From Nymphaea colorata (Eukaryota > Streptophyta > Magnoliopsida > Nymphaeales > Nymphaeaceae): a stretch of 64,000 bases of DNA. A program made the translations under genes and the position numbers. The notes beneath the pieces were generated by a model. The model saw only the letters and a list, made by a program, of their open reading frames with translations. It had not been told where the DNA came from and did no database searches. Below, in pieces: positions 1 through 12,027 of the stretch (position 1 is its first letter; each line of letters begins with the position of its first letter). The stretch covers positions 22,918,412-22,982,411 of the forward strand of contig NC_045139.1 of assembly GCF_008831285.2 (NCBI RefSeq), read 5' to 3'.

Positions 1-1425
1 GTGTTAGTGAACTCGTAAAGTATGCTTTTGTTGAGGTGCACGCACGTTGTTTGTTGGGAATTGTTGGTATGTTAGGTTGACACCTCAACTAAGAAAGCAA
101 GGGAAAAATGGATTAGTGATTGGTTCAAATCGATAGTACGATGCTTGGATCGTTTGATGTCAACCTCAATGTTTTGGGTAAAGACCTATTGGAGGGTTTT
201 GTGGGTCAACACTACCCATTGACACCCTTTTGAGGTGATAACACGCCTCAATGATTATGTTTCATATTTGTATAAATTGTAAAGAGAAGTGAGTCAAAAT
301 ATTATTGTTTGATTGTGTTTGCAGGTACACCAAGCACGTTCAGTAGACCTTGAGCAACAAGACATGAAGTTCGATGTGTTTTTGGTGTTTTGTAGACACA
401 CAACAGGTATGGCGGCATCCCAGGCAAATCTCTGCCTGGGGCCAACTGTTGAATGTGTGTTTTGAGGATTGTTGGATCCCATGATTGAGATGTGATTGAA
501 TGAGTGTGGTGTGATTGAATAAATGTGTGCATGGGATTAAATCATCATGTGAGTTTTGTTTTTAAAAGTACTACGCAATTGCATTGACATGCTAGAATTG
601 ATAACTGCTTAGGACATATGAGGTGGGGGATCGAGTCGAGTATCTCCTCCTTGACCCTGATTATGCATTAGAAAGCATCATAAAATGATAACTGCATAGG
701 ACAGTTACGAACCAACCACAGATCAAGACTACTTTCCTTGCTTTGGATAAGTTTTGAAAGATATGATTGATGTATTTGATAAAAAATGAATATTATGATG
801 TGTAGCATATGTATTGCCATTGGCAATAAAGCAATCCAATGAGATTGAAGGGTAGTTGTACCCGTATTGTTATGACAGATAGCTAAGAATATTAATGATA
901 TGTGTAGCACTCGTGTGAAGGCAATTGGAGATGTGAGTGCACTCGTGAAGTGAACCAACCTCATGAGTTAGTCAGTCATTTTGTGAATGTGCAATTATGA
1001 TGATAAGAATGAAAGAATAAGAGATGAGACACCAGCGGGTTGTGGCATTGTGTTTGGAAGTTGTCCCGCCTTCACCACTAGTCTCGCCTGTTCGGAGCGT
1101 AGGCGGTGCAAGGCCATAGGGTATTGTTGTGTGTTGTGTTTGGAGCGTTGGGCTCTCGCCTTCCCAAACTGGGTGTCTTAAGGAAGGCTGAGTATCTCTC
1201 CTTAGAATTCACACATCCTTGGACGAGTGCTCTTCCGCTGCAATGGGAATGGATCCATATTGTTTCGAGCCACCACGAGGGTTGTCTTCCAGTTGTAGGC
1301 TGCCTGCGGTGTGCACGTGTCTGTGTTTGCATCCACATGAGTTGTCAATTCATTAAAGTTAATGTAAAAGAAAGGAATGTGAATGAAGCGATTGAATGAT
1401 GTGTTATGCCGAATTGCGTGTAGCT

Positions 1426-1509
1426 ATTGAATGTGATATTGTGGCCCTTGTGTGGCCTTTTGCACGTATTGAATGTGATATTGTGGCCCTTGTGTGGCCT
1501 TTTGCACGT
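1426..1509 (+). repeat. 42-bp tandem duplication
   Basis: A 42-bp unit beginning ATTGAATGTG occurs twice in a row with no differences. The inverted relative at about 12565-12605 has only one copy, so the duplication arose in this copy after the two diverged. Confidence 0.9.
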
Positions 1510-1883
1510 CGTGGTATATGTGAGGGGCTTCTTGACAAGTTATGTGACTATGTGCCCTACTACAACATGATAGTAATTTGTTTCATACTTGTGTTTATCT
1601 CATATTTGAGCCCTACCTAAGAGGGTTAGAGATTTTCCTCGCTTGTTGCCATACTGCGAAGGATAAGCCTTCTGTTGTTTTATTTTTCAGGTTTTGGCAG
1701 ACCCGGGCAACAGTTTATTAAATAGTTGAACTCACATCCTACTGGGGAGGTTTTGGGTCTTTTGTAGTGTCGGTGCATCTTGTTTTGGTTTTATTGATAT
1801 CTTGTTTTTGTTAGGCATCAATTATATGGTTTGGGGCATTTTTGTCATACACATAGATGTGATTTTGTATGAATTGAAATTGT

Positions 1884-1893
1884 TATATAAATA
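1884..1893 (+). promoter_or_regulatory. TATA box of the LTR-like repeat
   Basis: TATATAAATA lies 125 bp before the repeat's right end. The inverted copy has TATATAA at the matching place (minus strand, near 12161-12168). That spacing fits an LTR promoter with a short R-U5, and it sets the orientation of the repeat. Confidence 0.5.
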
Positions 1894-2018
1894 AAAATTT
1901 TTCCAATTGTTTCGAATGACATAGCTCTCTCCTTTTTGAATTGTTGTGTAGTCACACCTCAATGTTTTATGTTAGAAAAAAAAAATTGTTTGAGGGTTAA
2001 AAAGATTGGGGTGTGACA

Positions 2019-2878
2019 ATACCTAAACCAAACTTTGATGTTTAACTTTCTAGCTGGCTAAAATCTGTCGAACGACTGCTTCATAAGATCAATCCACTCT
2101 TGGCCAACCCCCTTCCTAATCTCTCTCCCCCCCTCTTCCTTTCTGTCTCTCTCCATTGTCTCCCTCTTCACCGTGGGGAATGGCGACTCGACCCCCTTTA
2201 ATATTATATATAATTTCTTAGCTTTTTGCATTTTAATCGAAAATTTTAATAACTTTAATTATGGTTTAGTTTAAATTAAGCATACCTTAATCTTATTTAA
2301 GATCATTAATCACCTGATTAATCATATTGCTAATCCACTTGTTATCTTATATCTAAATTTCTTAAGAGCATCCAATATTTAAAAATAAGCATCTCACTTG
2401 TTCTTAAAAATTACACTTACATTTTCCAAAAATTCTCTAAAGAACTCAAACACTCATAGGTCGGTTCATTGCATATATGATCAATTTCAGAATAGTTAGT
2501 GTCATTGGAAAGTTGAGCACAAGCTCTATTCATCTGTGGAATCTCATCTAGAGGCTCTCAACAACGAGAAAGTTGACCACTAAAATTAGCAAACTTATAA
2601 CAGGTTGTTCAAAAATATAAAAGGCTTCGACAAAATCACTCCCGGCTCCGACATGTTGGAAAAAGTCCTCCCCAACACTTGCCCAGCGTCCCGCATGCGA
2701 GTGTTGGGACACTCCAGTTCCGGTGCTGGGGAGGCTCAGAGCTAGGGAGGGTAAGAATATAGAGAATTTTTTTATCAAATTCAAAATTTAATGACTAAAT
2801 CTTTTGGATTCAATTACATCAAATTTGGATTTTGGGATACAAATAGATCCAAACCATGACAAAATGCCCCATACAACT
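2019..2878. other. No gene recognised; flank of the gypsy insertion
   Basis: The block is AT-rich, with a CT-rich patch at about 2098-2170 and a GC-richer patch at about 2640-2750. Short frames here lack recognisable domains. The last five bases, CAACT (2874-2878), are the left target duplication of the gypsy element; the right copy is 18299-18303. Before insertion this block was therefore joined to the sequence now starting at 18304. Confidence 0.6.
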
Positions 2879-3126
2879 TGTTAGAGTCTGGTCTGAGGAG
2901 GGGAGCCAGGGACTTTAGTTTTCGACATCTTTCAATTCCAATTCCTAGAGTCGGGTCGGTAATGAAATAGAAGTGTAATAAAACCCTACCCAGTTTAAGT
3001 ATACTTAAGCTAGGGTGTCTCACCCTAATGGTTATGAAGAATCATTTTGTGTTAATTAAGAGCTGGGCCTTCGTTAACTTCGTTAACTTGTGCAGCTTCT
3101 TCTCGGCTTGTTAGGAGAGCCTAACG
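2879..3126 (+). repeat. 5' LTR of gypsy element A
   Basis: 248 bp from TGTTAGAG to CTAACG. It shares long stretches with 18087-18298, including the segments around AATGAAATAGAA and GAATCATTTTGTGTTAATT. The terminal CA has become CG. It is followed at once by a primer binding site. Confidence 0.8.
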
Positions 3127-3128
3127 AT

Positions 3129-3140
3129 TGGTATCAGAGC
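3129..3140 (+). other. Primer binding site, gypsy element A
   Basis: TGGTATCAGAGC, two bases after the LTR, matches the 3' end of plant initiator tRNA-Met. This is the usual minus-strand primer of chromoviruses and copia elements. Confidence 0.85.
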
Positions 3141-3145
3141 GCAAA

Positions 3146-4590
3146 ATGGGGGAGAAGGCCACGACAGCAGGGGTGGGTGATGCAGGCCGTCGAGTCGCTT
3201 AGAGCCCCAACAGAGGAATCACTAGACTCTGTCAATCGTCAGCTGCAATCCGTCGAGTGCCAGCACCAGGAGATGGACGGCAGACTTCAAGCGATCCTAG
3301 CAGAATAGCAGTCGCTCTTAACGATGATGAGAGAACTTATTCATCAAAGGTAGGCCACCTTTCTCTCATAGCACCGAACATAACTGAGACTGAATTTCAG
3401 TAGGGATGAACATTGATTCCATTATCAAGGAGAGGAAGCGATGGATGCATGTCTTAGCTAAAATGGAGTTCCCTCGATTCGGTGGAGATGATTTGCTGAG
3501 TCGAGTATTCAAGACTGAACAATTATTTGAGTGCTAGGGCATTGCCGATGAACACAAGGTGAGTCAGGCGGCGATGCACATGGATTGACCAGCTATCCGC
3601 TGGTATCATTGGCTAAACACCAAAGGAAACCCAATTAGCCAACGTTGCTGGAAGCCATGAAAGCGAGGTTTGGACCTTCAACGTACCTTGACTATGACGT
3701 CGAGTTGTCCAAGATCAAACAGAAAGGTTCGGTTGCAGAATATTAAGAAATTTTAGAAAAACCTAATAACATGGTACATGGATGGCCAGTAGAAGCTTTA
3801 ATAGGAGCTTTCGCCGGTGGGCTCAAGGATCATATCAGAATACAGGTTTAAGCGGCGAAACCTTGCAGCCTCTCTGATTGTTTCGAGCTTGCTAGAATGG
3901 TAGTAGACAAGCAACGCCGACTTCATCTAGTTGGAAGACAAGGGAGTTTCGACAGAGGCATTCGTGGCCCCTCAGGACGTGTTCACCCACAAGAGGAGTG
4001 GTCGCTCCTCGAGGAAATACAATGAACAGACCAGTAATCGGATGCCTTACTCCTGAACAAATTAAAGAGAACTACAGAAGAGGAATATGCATTAACTATG
4101 GTTAGCTTTGGACACCAAGGCATACGTGTAGGAGGCTTCACATGTACCTCATGGATGAAGATGAAGAGCTGTCAGTTGACCGGGGGGAAATCGTGGAAGA
4201 GGAAAGAGTCGAATCACTGGGAGAAGGGCCACTGAAAATATCCCTACATGCCCTCACGGGGATGAAGTGGACCTGATGAGGGTGGAAGGGCAGTTGAGAG
4301 GCTGAAGTGTAAGCATGCCGGTGGACATGGGCTACACTCATAATTTCGTTCGAGTAAAATCAACGAAGGCGTTAGGCTGCCACGTAAAGAACCAGCAGGC
4401 ATTTGATGTTGTAGTGGGAGATGGCAGCACCTTGAAATGTTGTAGGAAGTGCGCCAATTTTCGGAAGTCCAAGGTCACCAATTTCCTATTGAGTTGTTTA
4501 CTTTGGCGATGGCGGGAGCTGATCCAATTTTAGGAATATAGTGGCTGCACAGCCTTGGGGAGGTCATTTGGGATTTTGTATGCATGAAGA
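3146..4590 (+). pseudogene. Gypsy A gag and protease remnant
   Basis: An ATG at 3146 begins a frame that is soon broken, but gag features can be followed across frames. These are a coiled-coil-like stretch (about 3180-3308), the gag core motif KMEFPRFGGDD near 3462-3493, and the DYDVELSKIKQKGSVAEY stretch near 3690-3745. The protease follows at about 4315-4560, where the active site D-S/T-G-A-T-H-N-F appears as DMGYTHNF, so the catalytic triplet is lost. Next come a flap-like GDGSTLKC and an AGADPILGI. The order gag-protease-RT and the adjacent primer binding site support the call. Multiple stops make it non-functional. Confidence 0.75.
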
Positions 4591-4600
4591 TACATTATGT

Positions 4601-4858
4601 AAAGGTGGGCATCCGGCCCCCCCGGTCTATTTGAAATTAAAAAATTAATTTTTTTAATTATAAAATAATTTTTTAAAATATAAAATATATTTAATAATAC
4701 TAAATATATATTTTAAAAAAAATAAAAAAAATAAATTTTTAATGTAAACGGGCCGGGCCAGCCTATCGGACCCCAGCCCGGGCCGGGAAATTCCCGGCCC
4801 AAGCCCGGGCCCAATCGGGCCGGCCCAGCGGTGGCCCGGCCCATTGCCCCAGCCACTC
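4601..4858. mobile_element. GGCCCGGCC-rich MITE-like insertion in gypsy A
   Basis: About 258 bp separate the protease end from the RT start of gypsy A. The block has a GC-rich left edge (GGTGGGCATCCGG), an AT-only middle (about 4630-4745) and a right half built from repeated GGCCCGGCCC / GGGCCGGGCC motifs. This design matches short non-autonomous plant hAT-like elements, but I could not settle the terminal repeats or an 8-bp target duplication. The insertion status is clear; the class is not. Confidence 0.45.
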
Positions 4859-5339
4859 ATATATTGAAGGTTTCGATAACCCCTCTTATGTTGTTGTTAG
4901 CTTGTGGGCAGGGACAGAGAAAAACAGTAGCACCATTGAGTGAGTTATGTCAACGAAGACTGTCTGACATTGACGGCATTCAAGGAGGTGTTTGAAGCAC
5001 CTGAAGGCCCCCCAACTTCCCGAGCAGCTGACCATCGCATTGAACTGCAGCCAAGCAATGAGGTGGTCTCTCATCGTCCATACCAATATAGCCAGCACTA
5101 GCGAGAAATAATAGAGAAACTTGTCCAAAAAATGTGGGCTGAAGGTACTGAATGCTCTTCCCTTCCCCTTGATTGTTAAAAAGAAAGACTGTGGATGGCG
5201 TTTCTGTGTGTACTTCGCCATCCTTACTGAGGATTTAATGGATCAGCTACATGGAGCGCAGTACTTTTCCAAACTTGATCTATGCGCCGGGCATCACCAA
5301 ATCAGGGTTGTTTGTAAAGATATCCAAGACTGCATTTCA
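4859..5339 (+). pseudogene. Gypsy A reverse transcriptase, N-terminal part
   Basis: Broken RT coding sequence. Recognisable pieces are FPLIVKKKDCGWRFCVY (about 5160-5215, the palm motif usually ending WRMCVDYR) and QYFSKLDLCAGHHQIRV (about 5261-5311, usually FSKLDLRSGYHQIR). The coding match stops at KTAFH (about 5327-5339), exactly at the edge of copia element B. Frameshifts separate the pieces. The rest of the RT resumes at 10400. Confidence 0.8.
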
Positions 5340-5666
5340 CAATAGATTTTGGCTATCGAACTATAACACACGACTAGTTTCAGTTAAGGAAAAGTTAAGA
5401 GAGAGAGAAAACAAGGAAAGATAAATGAGGAAGGGATGTGAGATTTTACATTCTCACACAGTCCATTTATATAATGATCCTTTTACACAATTTATAAGAA
5501 TATACAATGAAGCAGTCACAATAATCTAGAGTCTAGAGTGAAGCAAACACAACAGTCTAGAGTTTAGAATGAAATAATTACACAAATTACAATCATGTTC
5601 TTGCCTAGATAAATGTGATCAAGACATAATTAGACGTGTTGGATCTGGATCATATTAGATCCAATA
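5340..5666 (-). repeat. 3' LTR of copia element B
   Basis: 327 bp, matching 10074-10399. Shared landmarks are ATAGATTTTGGCTATC at one end and GATTAGATCCAA-type sequence at the other, plus repeated TAGAGTCTAGA units inside. A purine-rich tract on the minus strand (complement of TCTTATTATCCTCCC, 5667-5681) adjoins it as polypurine tract. Confidence 0.85.
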
Positions 5667-8600
5667 TCTTATTATCCTCCCTCAAATTGTATATGGTTTT
5701 GCACCATGTACAATTTGCCTTTTAGAAATGAGAATTGTTGCTTTGTTAATCCTTTTGTAAATAAGTCTGTGACTTGTTCATCTGTACTAACATGAATAGG
5801 CTGAATCTCCTTGTCTTCCACCTTTTGTCTAATAAAATGTTGATCAATCTCAATGTGCTTTTTTCAACCATATTGTATGGGACTAAAAGTAATGTTAATA
5901 GTGCTTTGATTATCGCACATTAACATTGATATTTTAATCTTTTCTCTAATGTCCTTTAGCAAATGTCTAACCCATATAAGTTCAACAGTTCCTACAACCA
6001 TACATCTGTATTCAACTTCAGTGTTGGATCTTGTCATTGCCTTGTTGCTTTTGATAGTTCCAAGATCTAAGGATATGTCCAATGAAAATATAAAAACCAA
6101 AAGTAGACTTTCTTTGATCATGATCTCCAGCTCAATCTACATCTGTGAATGTTATAAGTTGATGTCTAAGACTTATATTTCCACTCTTATCATAAAATAA
6201 GTCATCTCCTGCTATCTCTTTAGATATCTTAATATTCTTTTGACAACATCTATGTGAGTATCTCTAGGTACATGCATAAATTGAGGTACTTGATTCAAAA
6301 CATATATAATATCTAGTCTAGTGAATGTAAGACATTGGGGAGCCCCAACAATGCTTTGACATTGTGTGTGATCTTCATATAACCCCCATCCTAACCCCCA
6401 TCCTGCACACTTAGTCTTTGATTTAAAACACTAAGAGTTTCAATATGCTTACAATTAGACAAACTTGTCTTTTCCAGTAAATCTAAGTGTATTTTTGTTG
6501 TGTTAATGTAAGGCGATCATTGTGCCTATCAATCTCTACTCCAAGAAAGAATCATAAATCACCAAGCACTTTCATTTTGAAGTTTTGCATCATCAAAGCT
6601 TTTAGTGTCTCCTATGTGTTTTTCAGAATTGCCTGTGATAACAATATCATCAGCATATATAAGAAGTAAAGAAAATATGTTTTCTTTTCGATAAATGTAA
6701 AGAGACTTTGAAAACCACATTCTTGAATCTTGCATAAGAAACTGTCAAACCATGAGCATGAGGCCTGTTTGAATCCATAAATAGATTTTCTTAGTTTACA
6801 AATCCACGAATGAGAGTCTCCTTTCATATATCCTGAAGGTTGTTTCATATATACTTCCTCCCTCAAATTACCATAAAAAAAGCATTTTCATATCCATTTG
6901 ACGTAGTCACTATCCGTATTCAACTACCAACAATATAATCACATGGATCATTCTTATTTTAATCACAGGGCTAAATCTCTCATCATAGTCTTGTCTATAT
7001 TGTTCCGTGAAGCCTCGTGTCACCAATCTTGCCTTGTATCTTTCCACACTGCCATCAAGTTTATACTTGACTTTATAAATCTGTTTTGATTCTACTACAT
7101 TCTTTTCTTTGGGTCTAAGAACAATTTTCTATGTCGCACATTCATGTAGTGCATCTATTTCTTCATTCGTTGCCCTAATCCAATGTGACAACTTGGATGC
7201 ATCATCAAAAGAAGTAGGTTCATCTTGTTTTACAACTTAAAGATATAATGAGTTGAAAATCTAAGGAAAAATTATCATAACTTACCCATCAATGAATAGG
7301 GTGTCGCACTCTCTCAGATCTTCTAACAGGCTGATCATCATAGACTTCATCATGAAAAGAGGTTGGATTGACATCTATCCATCTTTTCTGACGAGTGTAA
7401 ACATGTTTTCAAAATCGACATGAAGCATTGTTTTCAACTTTTTTCATAGCTGGAATGAGTTCTTTGTTTCTTTTTGTTGGTGTGATAAGTGGAGATCCTA
7501 TCTCATCATGTGGATGAGATTTCAGGCTACAAATAATTAAGCACTTACCCAAGGATCATATGATTCCACAGGTTAAGAATTCTCAATAGAAATGTTAAAG
7601 TTGTGTCCATCAAGCACAATATTTATTGATACTTTGATGTGTCTAGTTGCAGGGTCATAACATCTGAGACCTTTGTATTCATCTGCATAACCAACAAACT
7701 TGCACTAGACGGTTTTACTTTGAAATTTATTTCTTAATGACGAGTCAATGTGAACATAGCACACACATCCGAAAACCCTTACATCATTGTAGTTTGGATT
7801 TCAAACAAAAAGAGTGAAGTAAGGAAATTTTGAATCCAAACTATTATGGGAGACGATTTATTATGTGTACAACAATGTTAAAAGTCTACTGTCATGCATC
7901 ATACTTATACCACTTTCTACGATGTGACAATGTTTCCATTCAGCTACGCCATGTTATTGTGGGGTGTATGGGCATGAAATTTGTCGAGTTATCCAATTTT
8001 CTTGTTAAAAGTTAACAAAGTCATGTGAAAAATATTCTCCCTCACCATCACATTGAAAATGCACAACCTTAGACAAAAATTGTGTTTGGACCATCGCATG
8101 AAATTCTCGAAAGATACTAAACACCTCTGATTTTTTTTTCATGAAGTGAATCCAAGTATATCGAGAATAAGAATCTATGAACAAAACATAATAATGGGAG
8201 CCAGACAAGGAATCAATGGGAGCTGACCTCCATACATCAGAATAGACAATCTCAAAAGGTTTAGAAGCTTTTTATTGATATTATGAAAAGGAAGTATATG
8301 GCTCTTACATAATTTACAACTAGAATATTTTTTTGTCATAGGAATCAAAGGATAAATTGGAATTTGAAATGAGATTATTTGATGCAAGTTTTTCCAAAAA
8401 CCCACTATTACAATGTCTCATATGACCATGCCATAAATCTGGCTTACTGACATCTGATTGGAGATAGCTAGAGCTTGGAGTTTGTGAAGGTGCATTGGAA
8501 GGAAAGCATGTCAATTGAGTTGGACTTGAAGAGGACTGTAAGAAATAAAGACTTTTCTTGAAGACATACATATTTCCTTGTCGTTTCCCTTTAGCAAATG

Positions 8601-10073
8601 TTTTCTTTGTTAGAAGATCCTTAACATACATAGAGAAAGAAGTAAGTTCAATAGGTGAGTTTGTATCATCTACAAGTTTAAAAATCGAAATAATATTCTT
8701 TTTAATGTTTGGAGCAAAGGTAAAATTTGACAAAGATAATGAAAATGGTGATGTTGGAAGAGAAATTTGTTCATTCCCAACATATGTGATAGGTTGAATA
8801 CTTCTATCACCTGTAACTATATTACTTTTACCAGAATAAGGAAAAAGATCATGTAACTTATCAGTACTTCCAGTTACATAAGTAGCAGCACCCGATCTAA
8901 ATACTGTTCACCTTGATCATTCTGTTTTATGGTCTTCTTGGAGAAAGCAGTCATTAATATTTGTTGCACATCGGCTGGTGGGAGTTTGACATTTTGTTCA
9001 ACTTCAGGTTTATTGCCTTTGTTTTGTGGGTTGAACCAGTAATTTGCTTTGATGTGACTCTTCGTGTTACATTGAAAACACGTCGGCAATTTCTTTGTTG
9101 TATTGGTTTGAAATCTTCTTATAACACTTGGTGTTGGCAGAATACCTCGGCCATTTTGTCCAATGTGCCCACGGTTCATGCCTCCTTGATTAACCTCATT
9201 TCCTTTTATATGACCTGCAACAACTTCAATAACTAAAACATTGTGAGCATTACATTGGTTTGTTCCTCCTATCAGTTGTTTCATGTTCATTTCATGTTGA
9301 AGCAGCTTTCCCTGAAGTTCATTGAAGGTGGGCAAGATACACTAAACTTCAAGAGCAGTAGTGAAGGCATAAAAATCTGGTCCAAGACCACTAAGAGTTT
9401 GTTGGACTTTTTCTTTGTCGGAAACAAGGGATCCAACAACTCCCAATTGATCAACTATCAATTTTACATGTCCCAAGTATTTCATAATCGACATTGACCC
9501 TTTATTGAGATTCTGAAATTCCTTTTTCTAATATAGAATATGTGCCTTTGAAATCTGAGAATAGGTTTTGGCAAGTCTGACCCATAACTATTTTGTTGTA
9601 TAGTCATCAGAAAGAGAAATCAACAGTTCTTGAGAGAGCATTGATGTGATATATAAAACAAGACTTTTGATCTCATTTCATCCATGTTATAATTTCAAGA
9701 TTGCAAATTTCCTGAGTGGAAACTATATCTTGTTGGATGAATTGTGGGGGGATTGGAATGGAACTATCAAGATGCCCATACAGATATTGACTAATCTACC
9801 TTTTCCAAGTAAAGTAGTTGGAGTGGTTTAGTTTTTCATAAATAAGGTGTGGTAAGAAGTTGGATGACATATTGGATTGAGAGAGAATATCCACGATAAT
9901 TTATATATATATGAACATAGATAAATACAAAGTACTAAAAAAAATATAAGAATGTTGTCAAGGTAGATGAAGGGTTAGGAACAAAATGTTAGAATGGGGA
10001 TAAGAGAAAACCAACCAGTAGATTTCAAGTCTATTCAGGCATTCTCTTTGGTGGAACTAGCCAAACCTTACCA
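5667..10073 (-). pseudogene. Copia B gag-pol polyprotein remnant
   Basis: Read on the minus strand from about 9500 downward. Gag carries a zinc knuckle CFQCNTKSHIKANYW in which the last Cys is Tyr (about 9040-9090). A protease relic YLD-R follows at about 8880. The GAG-pre-integrase domain (8320-8733) has LWHGHMRHCN. The integrase core (8005-8208) has YYVLFIDSYSRYTW and a second Asp motif degraded to FQCDGEGEYF. RT pieces occur at 6612-6866 (MKQPSGYM, KSIYGFKQA). RNase H lies at 5864-6360 (VGAPQCLTFTRLDIIY, then a TEVEYR motif). Every domain has stops or frameshifts. No part is likely to make protein. Confidence 0.8.
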
Positions 10074-10399
10074 TGATAGATTTTGGCTATCAAACTAGAA
10101 CCCACAATCAGTTTTAACTAAGGAAAAGTTAAAAGAGAAAAAGAACAAGGAAAGAGAAATGAGGAAGGGAGGTGATGTTTTACATTCTCATGCAGTTCAT
10201 TTATATAATTATCCTTCTATACAATTTACAAGAATCTAGAATGAAGCAATCACAATATTCTAGAGTCTAGAATGAAGCAAACACAATAATCTAGAGTCTA
10301 GAATGAAATAATTACAAAACTTACAATCATGACCCTGCGTAGATAAATGTGATCTGACATAGTTAGATGTGTTGGATTTGGAACAGATTAGATCCAACA
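10074..10399 (-). repeat. 5' LTR of copia element B
   Basis: 326 bp, partner of 5340-5666. On the minus strand it starts TGTTGGATC and ends TATCA, followed by a degenerate primer site TGGTAAGGTTTGG. Confidence 0.85.
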
Positions 10400-10765
10400 T
10401 CTTGTCACATACTTTCGTAAGTTTGTATTGATATTCTTTTATGACATGTTAGTGTTTAGTGCAGTGGAGGAAGTTCACTTTAAACAGTTACAACAAGTGA
10501 TATAGATCCTGCAGCAACATTATCTCAAGGCTAGACTATCCAAGTGTGTGTTGGGCACGGTCTAAGTTGCATATTTAGGGCATGTCATCAACCAAAGAAC
10601 AGTGAAAATGGAGGATGAGAAAATAGAAGTAGTGAGACATTGAAAACAACCAAATTCCCCTAAGGACCTGAGGTCCTTCCTTGGTTTATCAGGTTGCTAT
10701 AGGAAATTCATACAAGGGTATGGAGTCATTGCTGCTTCATTAAAACGTGATTTTATGACATAGTC
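10400..10765 (+). pseudogene. Gypsy A reverse transcriptase, C-terminal part
   Basis: Gypsy RT coding resumes with a YLRKFVLVFFDDILVYS-type motif that reads YFRKFVLIFFYDMLVFS here, so one catalytic Asp is replaced by Tyr. Downstream come KCVLGT (about 10535), YLGHVI and then [16 protein letters not shown] (about 10675-10723), the standard link into RNase H. Compared with a normal chromovirus, about 33 residues between this segment and 5339 are missing. Coding similarity ends at about 10765. Confidence 0.8.
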
Positions 10766-10767
10766 AT

Positions 10768-12027
10768 GTTGAAGATTATATAGAGATGATCAAAGAATAC
10801 ACTACTTTAAATGAAAAAATTGAGTCCAAAATTATTAAATTGATCAAAGATTGTATGTAAGACACACATGCAATATCATACAATGATAAACATCCAGCAT
10901 TTTCGCAAGTTACCTTTATCATACATATATTTGGAAAATGAGCATAGGGCCCTAATTGCATTTGGATTGATCAATTATGATTATTCTATATACAATATGT
11001 TGATATACCTTAGCCAAGAGACTTAGTATGAGCGTAGACTCTTTCCTTTGAGAACTAAGGATAAGGTTTATCCACTTCTTCTTGGATACTCGTCGATATA
11101 CCACAAGTTACTACTCATGGTACTAATGAAGGGGTTTTCCCACCCAAGGTGTGGTCTAGTTGTAAGGCTTAGTCTTATGCTACTGTCTAAGACCAAGTCC
11201 GGCAACATGATAATCGGGACAAATAGGTATTTGAAGTTTTGAAATATGAGCAAGCAAGCAAAATTGGTTGTCTCTAATGCAATGTTGCCTAAGATAATGA
11301 TTAAAATATGTAGAAGAAACAACATTGTTTTCAATCAAATCTTAAATTGAGGATGGTTATATTTGATCTTAAATCTAGGTGAACATGACTAATCCTCCTC
11401 AATTAGTCTTATATGTAAAAGAGCAAACATAATCATCAAGCAATGTAATGAAATGCCGATGGAGTCAAGACCAAAGAAAAAAACATGCTTTATCGTTGAC
11501 AATATATGAGATGTTCAAGTTAGTGGAAATGCATCAATGATAATCATAGCCAAATGATGACAGGTACCATCACGGTCGCCATCTATTCGCATCTCTAAAA
11601 ACTTTTATTTTGGTTTTTGAAGTGCTCTAGAAAAATGAGATTTTGTTGTGAAATGGGAGAGGATTGGACTTGTCTGTCGGTACAAGGATCGATCGTTTTT
11701 GGCGCCTTTAGCAGGGGTAATCAATCCAAGGACTATGTTTATTCTTGATGCATTTCACTTTGACTTAAACATCTTTTCTATTTTAAATGTGGTGTTGTGT
11801 TTGAGAAAATAATTGAAGATTTGATGTTTCAAACTTTTGAAAAAGTTCTTGAAAAATCACTTGAGAGTGTAAAGCATTTTGATTTAAGAAAATCTTGAAT
11901 TGAGAAATCTTTACAAATACCATTTCAAAAGCTTGGAAAATCATTTTTGAAGTGGATTTAGTGCTCTTAAGAAGTTAAGTAGGTTTGAGATTTTGCTCTA
12001 ATTCGGTTACTACCTAATTAAAGCTCC
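10768..12027 (+). mobile_element. Fragment with Athila/Tat-type primer binding site
   Basis: This block is unrelated to gypsy A coding sequence and begins at a possible LTR start, TGTTGAAG (10768). A primer-site match lies at 11700. Upstream 10768 to about 11684 could then be a 5' LTR ending in TACA, and 11718-12027 the start of the internal region. No coding domains and no second LTR are visible, so the element is either truncated or its remainder was replaced by the next block. Confidence 0.35.
11700..11717 (+). other. tRNA-Asp-type primer binding site
   Basis: TGGCGCCTTTAGCAGGGG resembles TGGCGCC-GTTGCCGGGGA, the tRNA-Asp-derived primer site of Athila and Tat/Ogre gypsy elements. Seven leading bases and the GGGG core agree. 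This is the only hint of that lineage in the window. Confidence 0.5.

Larger units (their letters stand above)
1..2018 (+). repeat. Right part of a long LTR-like repeat (copy D1)
   Basis: This block runs off the left window edge and ends in GGGGTGTGACA at 2018. Its reverse complement is found at 12028 to about 14025, with many substitutions and small indels but the same order throughout. The end reads like the 3' part of an LTR: a TATA box at 1884-1893, then about 120 bp to a terminal ACA. No long coding frame is present. A short Cys-containing frame at 987-1181 is partly matched in the other copy but is not convincing as a gene. The retrotransposon lineage cannot be named because no internal region is attached. 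Confidence 0.6.
5340..10399 (-). mobile_element. Ty1/copia retrotransposon inserted in gypsy A (element B)
   Basis: Two direct repeats (5340-5666 and 10074-10399) flank a decayed copia polyprotein read on the minus strand in the order gag, protease, integrase, RT, RNase H. Copia order is diagnosed by integrase preceding RT. It sits inside the gypsy A RT gene. The expected 5-bp target duplication is missing: TTTCA is on the left and TCTTG on the right. The LTRs differ at many positions, so it is old. Confidence 0.85.

Noticed and set aside
987-1181. Cys-containing short frame partly shared between the two LTR-like copies
   Set aside because: The frame is shifted between the copies and has different ends; conserved as repeat DNA rather than as protein.
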